Origin: Bidens hawaiensis
Taxonomy: Eukaryota; Streptophyta; Magnoliopsida; Asterales; Asteraceae
Reading direction: 5' to 3'
Assembly: GCA_021521415.1 (NCBI GenBank)
Contig: JAIQDT010000027.1
Coordinates: 4,673,001 to 4,737,000 of the forward strand
DNA: 64,000 nucleotides
Made by a program: the position numbers and the translations under genes. Shown piece by piece: positions 36,101-43,420 of the stretch. Each line of letters opens with the position of its first letter. Positions within the stretch are counted from its first letter, which is position 1. Below the pieces are notes generated by a model that was given only the letters and a program-made list of their open reading frames with translations, made no database searches and was not told where the DNA came from.

Positions 36101-36588
36101 ATGCGTACAGTGATTCGGACTATGGTGGTTGTAAACTCGATTACAAATCAACAACAGCAGGATGTCAGTTCTTTGGAAGTCGTTTAGTAACGTGGCAATG
36201 CAAAAAGCAGACGTCAGTCTCCACTTCAACAGCTGAGGCGGAATATATTGCGGCTGCCAGTTGCTGTTCTCAAGTTATTTGGATTCAGCAACAAATGCGT
36301 GACTACGGTATTGATTGCTCTACTACTCCCATATATATTGATAATTCTGCTGCAATTTCAATTACCAAAAATCCGGTTCATTTTAGCAAAACGAAGCACA
36401 TCGAAATTCGATATCACTTCCTTCGTGACTGCTACGAAAAGAAGTTAATCGATGTGATAAAAATCCCCACTCAGGAACAACGCGCTGATCTCTTCACTAA
36501 AGCATTTGATAAACCACGGTTTTTATATTTACTAGAGATCAACGGCGTTAAACGTATATCAGATGATGTTCCTGAAGATATCATTTAA
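33130..36588 (+). CDS. pol: Pol of element I (protease, integrase, RT, RNase H)
   Basis: Open to TAA at 36586-36588, about 1150 codons, with no ATG at its beginning; the frame is open back to the gag stop. Protease IIDSGASRHMTGN (Asp codon 33169). Integrase zinc motif WHKRMGH...CVQCKAGK (about 33574-33690). Catalytic triad: MDLFGP (about 33770), RSDNGTEF (about 33958) and VAERKNR (about 34066), with 35 residues between the second Asp and the Glu as expected. An acidic Ser/Thr/Pro linker (about 34510-34960). RT with YVDD (35620-35631). RNase H with STSTAEAEY and YIDNSAA (about 36225-36360). All catalytic residues are present. Copia order, integrase before RT. Confidence 0.96.
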   Translation, partial: VALYDPRFNMWIIDSGASRHMTGNMNLLSNVRQIKGGAVSFAGNQGGFITAQGIVSNGRVSFEKVNFIKELENNLLSISQICDKGFKVMFDERDCHILSKDVNFPEDKVLMSAARQSDLYILDMAKAGSSSPTATCFVSKASERDTVIWHKRMGHINVRNMNKLVHNRMVEGVNLRSFHLPDSCVQCKAGKQRKRSHKSKSFHSIDMPLELLHMDLFGPISVKSIAGHSYCLVVTDEYSRFSWVFFLKAKSETFGCISLLVTTLESQYKLKVRRIRSDNGTEFKNANVDTYCKEKGIVQEFSAPYVPQMNGVAERKNRTLIETARTMLADSVLPVTFWNEAIANACFTLNRVGIVKRHGKTSFELLQRRRPNLEHLEPFGALCTLLKRQVDNKFEEKIIKGYFLGYSVPLKRVYNRSTKLVEEWYHVDVQRYTEPAKGTGEDWLFDFDKWVKSFNLNDVAIQMMYEAQNAPPDESQQRSSHPGPSTSSSTESTEQVLESSDSESEDETPTDFVRPAPTHVISQPSSSNQDVSITDPPLTSTSEAAPQIAPVPELNTNNMEQTAPVPEPNLTNLEQNVVVPDNPVVRTERDHPQDNIIGDIQQGVKTRRQLNFGLYTEMMESGLVALNAHECFLAQEEPHSTTDALKDPNWVTAMQEELLQFKRLGVWKLVDLPKGQKKIGTKWVLKCKRDDRGVIVRNKARLVVQGFRQIEGLDYNEVYAPVARLEAIRMFLAYASFKKFKVYQMDVKSAFLYGHIEETVYVAQPPGFEDPYHKDKAYLLNKALYGLHQAPRAWYKELSKHLLNNGFRRGTIDCTLFTKEKEGDLIMVQVYVDDIIFGSTNKTLCKEFEQVMKEKFEMSSMGEMKFFLGLQVDQKDSGIFIHQTKYVNDILKRFEMLSSSSQGTPLEVNHGINPDEKGELINPTHYRGIIGSLMYLTASRPDIMFATCLCARYQSKPKVSHLIAVKRILRYLKGTPDWGLWYPHDDNFDLHAYSDSDYGGCKLDYKSTTAGCQFFGSRLVTWQCKKQTSVSTSTAEAEYIAAASCCSQVIWIQQQMRDYGIDCSTTPIYIDNSAAISITKNPVHFSKTKHIEIRYHFLRDCYEKKLIDVIKIPTQEQRADLFTKAFDKPRFLYLLEINGVKRISDDVPEDII

Positions 36589-36868
36589 ATTGTTTTCATT
36601 TTTCTTTTCTTAAAAATTTAAAAAAAAATCCAAAAAGATTTTGTTTTTTATAAATTCTAGGGGGAGAAAAGGTTCAAGAAAAACCAAAAACAATATAAAA
36701 TACAAAAACCCAAAAACATTAAAAAATTTTTAACAATTTTGAGAAGTTGATCTTGTTACAAGAAAGGTGATAGTACACAGACGCTATCATACTGAGACAT
36801 CAAAAAGATTTGCTATTTCTGTACAGCTTATTTTCATTTTTCTTATATTAAATTTTTATACATCACTA

Positions 36869-36992
36869 TCGCTTAAAATTATGTCGGTTACCTCAGTTTG
36901 ATGGACACATTTTCGGATGTGTTTTGGTCCTTATTTCTACTAGTAGATTATGAGGATAGCCATTAACCATATGACTGAAAGTGATCGGGGCG
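36869..36992 (+). other. Conserved two-hairpin block, element I copy 1
   Basis: TCGCTTAAAATTATGTCGG to GGGGCG, 124 bases. Hairpin 1: 36905-36910 with 36917-36922 (ACACAT/ATGTGT, 6-base loop). Invariant GGTCC at 36926-36930. Hairpin 2: 36936-36939 with 36944-36947 (TCTA/TAGA, loop CTAG). Then GGATAGCCATTA and CTGAAAGTGA shared with C. 280 bases past the pol stop. Confidence 0.7.
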
Positions 36993-37014
36993 GGTTTTGA
37001 TGGTTTTTATTCTT

Positions 37015-37136
37015 TCGCTGAAAAATAGTCGGTTATACTTAGTTAGAAGGACACATACTCGTATGTGGTCGGTCCAGTTGATCCATTGGATCTTCAGGAT
37101 AGCCGTTTACCTGAAGACTTTGACTTGATTGGGGCG
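37015..37136 (+). other. Conserved two-hairpin block, element I copy 2 (tandem duplicate)
   Basis: TCGCTGAAAAATAGTCGG to GGGGCG, 122 bases. Hairpin 1: 37052-37057 with 37062-37067 (CACATA/TATGTG, loop CTCG). GGTCC at 37071-37075. Hairpin 2: 37080-37084 with 37088-37092 (GATCC/GGATC). A third stem, 37092-37098 with 37110-37116 (CTTCAGG/CCTGAAG), encloses GATAGCC. Stem bases differ from copy 1 but pairing is kept. Confidence 0.7.
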
Positions 37137-37543
37137 AAATAATTTAAACGGTTTTTTTAAAAGACATTCATTTATATTCAGAAAATGAGAAATTGATCCA
37201 ACCTTGGAAAATGATAGATATACTGATTCTGTGTGCTTAACTAGTGAAGTTATTAGGCTTAAAAGGCTTTAGAACAGTCATTGTGTGTCATGGTAGCTTT
37301 TTATGGTGCGTAAAAGTAGATGTGATACAAACTAAATCTACTCGATTTTACGTGGAAACTCCTTAAGAGTTTTGTTTGTCTTCATATATATCTTTCCGAA
37401 TGATAGGCAGAAAAGCGATTACCCAGTCATACACGAGCCCATAAGTGTTCTGATTCCCGTAAAGATAGTGCATGAAGAAACTGCAGTGATCCAGATTCGG
37501 GACTTGCAATTGTTTTACTACTCTGAAGTCTATGTAACATTCA

Positions 37544-37544
<1 letters not shown>

Positions 37545-37596
<52 letters not shown>
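37545..37596 (+). repeat. Poly(A) run, 52 A
   Basis: Uninterrupted A tract in the spacer after pol of element I; a second of 46 A is at 38013-38058. Long perfect runs fit a young element. Confidence 0.95.
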
Positions 37597-37598
<2 letters not shown>

Positions 37599-38006
37599 AT
37601 TCTTTATGAGTTATTGAAACATTCTAGAGTTAACAATGTCAAGACTTCTCAATCATGGAGTAAGAAAGAAAACGGGAAGCAGATGAAGACACTTACAACC
37701 TTAATCAGACACTATGGGTCAAAGTCAATTCGGGGTGACTTGGGGAAAGCCAAATACGCTTTGAGAATAGATAGGAGGCATCATAATCTCTGAGTTGTTA
37801 TTCACTTAAATTTTGAGACATAATTGAACCTAACTCGTATCACAGAAACGATGAAAACCATTTTAAGTTATTTTCATGCTCATAACCTGTTTCTTTATGT
37901 CATAATACAGCTCAACACGGATCTATGTGACAGTCACTTAATTAGTATGATTCCTGTTCGGATCTTTCTCACAAAAAGAATATTCATTATGTCTTGTTCA
38001 ACTTCG

Positions 38007-38061
<55 letters not shown>

Positions 38062-38734
38062 CAAAAAGTCTCAGTAGATAGTCATATACGTCTGTATGAT
38101 TTCTTATTATAGATCCTTCTCAACCAAAAATAATGTGTTTTAAATTTTTTTTTTTACAGATGTTTATTTCAGTTTGAATATTATAAAAAGAAACAAGACA
38201 AAAATTCAAAAACATTTTTATTCTGAATTAATTTTTCTTTAATTTTATTCTGCTTTAATGTCGATGAGAAATCATTGTGACAGGTAGTCTGATCCCTGTC
38301 CCTCCCTGTAAATAAATAATTAAGATTTTATTTTTGGTTATTTTATTTTATTCTTAATGTTTGAAAGTCGATGAGAAATCATTGTGACAGGTAGTCTGAT
38401 TCCTGTCTGTTCCTACTAAATGTTTATTCAGTGTGTAGGAATGAAAGAAAAACTCATGCAGGTTGCTAAACGTTTATCTGCGCAACCAAGTGTGTAATGA
38501 GAGAAGGAAGAAGTTGCAATAAAACCGAAGTTGGTTGGACCTGATATTTTCTGTGTGTTTACTAACGTTTTATGATCTTTATGTTCTACAGGAACTGAGC
38601 TCACAAAATCGGAAAATTTCTATGCTAACTAACCAAATGTCAAAAGTTTAAGTTTTCTTGCAGGTTCAAAAGCACCGTGATCGATGACGGGGAATAAGAA
38701 GTTTAAAAGTCAAATTTTTCTAAAACTTTTCCTC

Positions 38735-39054
38735 ATTCGATCGAACATGTAGCCATTCGATCGAGTCAGTCAATCGAATGTGCCAAATCGATCGGATAAG
38801 TTATTGTGAAAAATCAGTTTGAGGGAAGAAATCCATCCGATCGAATAGTGTGTCTCATTCGATCGGATGAGTCAAGCGAACAAGTTTATTCGATCGGATG
38901 AGTCAAAAATCTGTATAAATAGCAGAAGTCATTCGATCGGACATTTTCATCCGAAAAGAATTTGAAATTTCCCTCTCAAAATCGATCGTGCTAAAACCTC
39001 TTTTTGATCCGACCAGTTTATTCACTTTTTCGCGTAGATTTCAAAAATGTAAGT
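38735..39054 (+). promoter_or_regulatory. Predicted internal promoter and 5' UTR exon of element I accessory gene
   Basis: An array of CGATCGAA/CGATCGGATGAG words (38735-38945) surrounds a TATA box TATAAATA (38914-38921), the same order as in the LTR. A CT-rich leader follows. A strong splice-donor match AAT|GTAAGT sits at 39048/39049, 135 bases past the TATA. In G the distance is 133 and in C about 141. Promoter and splicing are predicted from sequence. Confidence 0.6.
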
Positions 39055-39388
39055 TTTATTGATTTTCGTCCGCGTTTCGATAGGTTTTCGGGCCGTTTTT
39101 GGTGTCGGAAACGGTCCCGACAATAAAACTGAGTTTTTTTTAGTTTTCGGGTCATGAGGGTCATTGGAAAACATGTAAACAACATCTTTCAATGTTTCGC
39201 ACATGTTGATTGTGGTTAATCGGTCGAAAAACCGATTCGGGTCTCGTTGAAATCTGGGTTCTGGTTGAAGGAATCGAATGAGTCCATTCGATCGAACCAG
39301 TCTAAATCGATCGAATATATGTCTCACTCGATCGGATGATTAGTTCATTCGATCGAATCCTTTATAATCCGATCGAACCAGTCCAGAA

Positions 39389-39440
<52 letters not shown>

Positions 39441-39464
39441 TTTTTAACAAATTCAGTCTTTTAG
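39049..39464 (+). other. Predicted 5' UTR intron of element I accessory gene
   Basis: From GTAAGT at 39049 to AAATTCAG (ends 39456) or TCTTTTAG (ends 39464), about 410 nt. Contains further TTCGATCGAA words (about 39290-39385) and an A45-T9 tract (39392-39445) that supplies a polypyrimidine run. The accessory ATG is 19-27 bases after the acceptor. Confidence 0.5.
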
Positions 39465-39482
39465 ATATCTGTCTGTTTTAAC

Positions 39483-41105
39483 ATGTCTATGTATACAGAT
39501 TCAATGGCTGAAGCTGCACAGGTTATTGCTCCGTACAAAACGTCGATCAAACACAACATTGTGGCATTTTTAGATGAAAAATCAAGTCACGGCAAGGACT
39601 TTGCGCAGATGATTAAGTTTTTAAAGAGGTCAAGGATCTTCATTCCTATCTCAAGGATCGTTGAGCCGATAATGTCGGTTCAACAGGAGTTTTGGAGAAA
39701 CGCCACGCACGACAAGTCCGTCGAGCCGTCGGTGATACGCTCCACAGTCCGAGGGCATCAAATTGTTGTTTCTGCCCAGATTCTTAGAGATGTCTGCGGG
39801 TTTGCAGATACAGACTCTGACCCGACCACATTACATCCTGCAGCAACGAGAGGATGTTTCGCACGCATGAAGTATGACGGCGATCTCAATGCCGGTCTGC
39901 TTCTCAAAGCAAATTTGTGCCCAGAATTCAAATATCTGGCGCACGTGGTGATGCACTGTCTGGGTCCTCAACGTACAAGTTTTGATAAGATAAGGGAGAG
40001 CATGCAATTCACCGTGGCAGCACTCGTGATGAACCGCCCCTTCAATTTCTCTCAAATGACATTCAGTCACATGGTGGAAAACATCACCATAAAACAAGGG
40101 GCGGGTGAGAAGTTTCTACGGTACCCGAGGTTTGTGCAGATGATAGTTGATGACCAGGCACCGGGGCTGTTGAAAGAGAATGACGGAGATGTGGTAAAGC
40201 TAGACCACATGAAGAATGAGACTTTGAACCGTCTCAAGTCGTACAAGGATCGTCCAACAAGGCCCCCACACAAACGTTGTTTTGGGCATGTGGCGAATCC
40301 GTTTTATCAGGCTCCACCAAAGAGGAAGTGGAGGAACACCTCAAGTGACTCAGATGTCGAGGACCTTCCGTATCAGAAAACCAGTGATGAATCAGACACT
40401 GAAGAGGAAGTAGTCCCTGAGGACACCAGGACTGATGCAGAGAAGGAAGCTGATACCTACTTAAATGTTGAAGATTTGGAAACCGGTGAAGAAGTAGTGT
40501 TTGAGGAGCAGCCTGCTGATCAACCGACAGGTGAAGAAAGGCCGGCGAAGAGACAAAAGAGGAAGGTTACTCGAAAGTACAGGAATTTATTTCCCAGCCA
40601 ACCTCGTCCCGCAATGTTACCATCAGTTGGGACCTCTTCTACTGCTCCTCCAGCACAACAAGCTCCTCCTCCAACACCTCAGTCCGCACCGCCACCTCCT
40701 CCTCAACCTCAACAGGAGATCTCCCTCCCTCCCAAGGTCGCTTCTGAAATTGCCGACCTGCACAAGGCGATGATGCAGATGTTCATGTTCAGGACACAGC
40801 AGGAAGAGCATAACAGAATCAGAGATGAACAAATGGCTCAACTTCAAGCTGACAACGACAGGTTGAAGATTGAGAACACTCAGCTCACTGCTACTGTTGC
40901 TGAACAGGGATCTGCTATCACAGAGCTCAAAGAGTCAAATCAAAGCCTGGTAGAGTCCAATAAAAGCCTTGTGGAGTCAAACAGAAACCTTGAAGCTAAG
41001 GTGACTGAGCTTAAAGGAGACGTTCTTCGTCTGGAAGGTCCAGCTAATGTTGATGTGGACACCGACGAGCTGAACTCAGATGATGATGAAGGTGAAGGTA
41101 ACTGA
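39483..41105 (+). CDS. Accessory ('env-like') gene of element I, exon 1 / short form
   Basis: ATG at 39483, 540 codons to TGA at 41103-41105 if unspliced. Residues 1-270 form a conserved domain shared with G (KHNIVAFLDEKSS; VIRSTVRGHQIVVSAQILRD; KYLAHVVMHCLGP; KFLRYPRFVQM). Then an acidic region, a basic nuclear-signal-like KRQKRKVTRKYR (about residues 358-369), a Pro/Gln-rich stretch and a C-terminal coiled coil (about 430-525). No signal peptide or membrane segment is visible. The N-terminal domain recalls the 'putative plant transposon protein' family and daisy-family hypothetical proteins, from memory only. A donor GAAG|GTAACT at 41097/41098 would splice it in phase to exon 2. Function unknown. 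Confidence 0.85.
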   Translation: MSMYTDSMAEAAQVIAPYKTSIKHNIVAFLDEKSSHGKDFAQMIKFLKRSRIFIPISRIVEPIMSVQQEFWRNATHDKSVEPSVIRSTVRGHQIVVSAQILRDVCGFADTDSDPTTLHPAATRGCFARMKYDGDLNAGLLLKANLCPEFKYLAHVVMHCLGPQRTSFDKIRESMQFTVAALVMNRPFNFSQMTFSHMVENITIKQGAGEKFLRYPRFVQMIVDDQAPGLLKENDGDVVKLDHMKNETLNRLKSYKDRPTRPPHKRCFGHVANPFYQAPPKRKWRNTSSDSDVEDLPYQKTSDESDTEEEVVPEDTRTDAEKEADTYLNVEDLETGEEVVFEEQPADQPTGEERPAKRQKRKVTRKYRNLFPSQPRPAMLPSVGTSSTAPPAQQAPPPTPQSAPPPPPQPQQEISLPPKVASEIADLHKAMMQMFMFRTQQEEHNRIRDEQMAQLQADNDRLKIENTQLTATVAEQGSAITELKESNQSLVESNKSLVESNRNLEAKVTELKGDVLRLEGPANVDVDTDELNSDDDEGEGN

Positions 41106-41222
41106 GTGATTTTTGAGTGAATGTAGTGAGGATTTTAATGTTTAAATCTTGTAATCCTTATTTATATTCCATTTTCATATGTAATTGTTTTGTACTTAAC
41201 GTTTATGATATTACATATGTTT

Positions 41223-41258
<36 letters not shown>

Positions 41259-41290
41259 TTTTTACTGTGTTGTGATTATTAATCAAGCAG
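41098..41290 (+). other. Predicted coding intron of element I accessory gene (193 nt)
   Basis: Donor GAAG|GTAACT and acceptor AATCAAGCAG|GTGATG. The intron starts with a U-rich 5' half, contains the exon 1 stop TGA, and carries an A28-T9 tract (41227-41263) as polypyrimidine run. Removing it joins a one-base codon remnant to two bases of exon 2, in frame: 1615 + 1262 = 2877 bases, 959 codons with stop. The G copy is colinear without an intron here. Confidence 0.65.
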
Positions 41291-42552
41291 GTGATGCTGA
41301 TACATCAAATGTCCAACCGCTGCAGTCAAAAACAGCAGCGGAGTTTTTCACGTATCTCTTGGACAACCCAGATGAACAGCAAATCTTCTCAAGTGGAGAC
41401 TTGGAAGAAGGTGAGATTTCGCACAACTTCACGGAAGAAGAGCTAGAGCAAATGTTCGAGTTTTCAAACGAAGAAACAGGCAAAGTTCTGGCCTTGCCTT
41501 CAACAGAATCCACATCTGCTGCAGCTGCTTCAACCGACTCACCATCACCGACGGCCGCTGATCCGACACAAGTCGATCCTCCTCACTTCGAAGATGTCGA
41601 AATAGAAGACTTGACAAGGGAAGAATATCCTGAGTACTACACGTCGCAAACTGACGATATTCCCAACTCATCAAGCTTCTTTCAAAACGTAAACGAGGAG
41701 GAAGTGCAGAAGAAGGCTGACGAAAGGTCAAATGCTATGAAACAGCCGTCTGAAGCCGATCAAGCCGAATTTAAAGACAAAACAGAAGAATGCAAGAAAG
41801 CGTTCAATGCTATTCTTGAAAAGATCAGGTCTAAACGCCAAGCGAAACCGACCATTCCTCACACAAAGTCATATGATACTAAGGGTCGGAGAACCTCTGG
41901 AGAAATCCTAGCTTGGGCGTGTCTGAAAGACCTGAACTGCGTAGCTGTCAAAAGGGAAAAGGGGGTTGAGTACTATCAACGAATCACAGACTTGAAGACT
42001 CTTCCAACTTACGATCTTAATCGTCTTAATTACCTGGACATGCTATACGCAAGCTCATCTCCATTCGCATCGTACTATCAGAGTGTATTACGAAAGGAAT
42101 ACAACTCAAAATGGAGATTGATTACACCGCAAAGGCCAAAGCGTTATACAAGTAAAAAGGAGATCGATCCGATCACCAACAGGCCGAAAGTCATTTTGAA
42201 GTACATGCCACCACTTACAATGAAGAAGATTCCGCTACGAAAGATGAAGCAGGACTTCTACAAATCGTTCAGGCATTGGTACTACGACGGAAGACTACAT
42301 GAAGCAGTTATAGTGCTCAACGACAATGGTAATTGGAGCACAATCCGCATTTTTGATCCTATGTGGCTCACCAACTTGTCAAGGGAGGATGTTTTTACTC
42401 TATACAAGACAGAAATTCTTTATGCCCCCGATGACATGGAGCAAGCGCTAAAGTACAGAAATGTCATTAGGATCTGTTTTGCCTATGACATACATGCAGG
42501 ATCTAACTGGAAGGAACAACAGAAGAAATATACACAGGGAACCAGTGATTAA
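41291..42552 (+). CDS. Accessory ('env-like') gene of element I, exon 2
   Basis: Open to TAA at 42550-42552. It lacks a nearby ATG (the first in frame is some 55 codons in), so it needs exon 1 upstream. Begins with an acidic part (DLEEGEISHNFTEEELEQ), then Lys/Glu-rich helices, then a C-terminal domain shared with G and C: REKGVEYYQRITDLKTLP, KEIDPITNRPKVILK, FRHWYYDGRLHEAVIV, IRIFDPMWLTNLSRED. No membrane-spanning segment at the C-terminus. Conservation of these blocks in three diverged elements argues for selection on the protein. I do not recognise an enzymatic motif. Confidence 0.82.
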
Positions 42553-42943
42553 TTGTTATATGTTTTGTTTATTTGGTTTCTTTGTAATTCAAAGTTTTAT
42601 CTTCTGGTTGTAATTGTTTTTGGAGTGATTTTAATATACTTTGGAATATTGTGCTAGATTATGCTTTACTTTCATGTTTGATAATCTACTACAACTGTGC
42701 TTAAATGTTAATCTTATATTCCATTTGACAGCATCTCATGATATGTGGAACCTATGGTAAGTCTGACGGACTGCACCATTGGATCGTGAGATAACTCCAT
42801 GAAGACAGGAGTTTGGTGGATGCAATGAGGGCACCACTAGCTTTGAGAACAGAGAGGGAGAGATAACTCCAAGGGGGAGTTGCAGTCGAGCAAGAAATCT
42901 CGATTGGTTAAAACATAAATAGAACTGGCTCCAAGGGGGAGTT
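42553..42943 (+). other. Element I 3' noncoding region with two polypurine tracts
   Basis: Contains AAGGGGGAG twice in the context CTCCAAGGGGGAGTT: 42871-42879 and 42933-42941. The second abuts the 3' LTR and is the working polypurine tract; the first is about 60 bases upstream. No gene. Confidence 0.8.
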
Positions 42944-43415
42944 TGTTAGGACATGAAATGTCATATATATGTCCCCAGTTCTATCAGGGTAGGTCGGCGT
43001 GAGACTAAAGATAGTGAAACCTAGTTAACGTATTGTAAATGTCAAACGAAAACTGGTTCGATCGAACAAAAGGTTGATTCGATCGAACCAGGCTCATTCG
43101 ATCGAACAAAGCTTCACTCGATCGAATGAGAGACTCATCCGATCGAATGAGTCTTCGATATATAAACGTTACTTAGGGATTTTCAGAAAAGAGAGCACAC
43201 ATAACACACATACACAGCCGACCTGTTCCCCGGAAATCCTCTCTGCCCGTCAACCCCTTCGGTCCTTTCCTCCGCACCTGGTCGTCATATCATCCTAGGA
43301 ATTGCTACCGTTTGTGTCGTTGATTACCACCGAGTCGCCGTGTTAGTAGGATTCCGCACTCTAACACGTTGCCCCCGAGAATCGTTGGGAAACCGTCTCC
43401 CGATCGGTCCTAACA
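42944..43415 (+). repeat. 3' LTR of element I (472 bp)
   Basis: Base-for-base the same as 28604-29075 by eye, at a fixed offset of 14,340. Followed by the duplicated target AACAT (43416-43420). Confidence 0.97.
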
Positions 43416-43420
43416 AACAT

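Larger units (their letters stand above)
36589..38734 (+). other. Element I spacer after pol (noncoding)
   Basis: No gene. Contains a PPT-like CTAGGGGGAGAAAAGG near 36657-36672, two copies of the conserved hairpin block (36869-36992 and 37015-37136), poly(A) runs of 52 (37545-37596) and 46 (38013-38058), and a duplicated segment of about 46 bases (38261-38306 and 38368-38414, start TCGATGAGAAATCATTG). Confidence 0.7.
28604..43415 (+). mobile_element. Element I: complete, young Sirevirus-like copia element (14,812 bp)
   Basis: LTRs 28604-29075 and 42944-43415 (472 bp each) show no difference by eye and are flanked by a perfect duplication AACAT (28599-28603 and 43416-43420). Contents: PBS, repeat-rich leader, intact gag, intact pol, duplicated hairpin block, internal promoter, accessory gene in two coding exons, polypurine tract. 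Inserted in the integrase-RT linker of pol of its relative G, same orientation. All coding parts are open, so it may be, or recently have been, autonomous. Confidence 0.97.
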
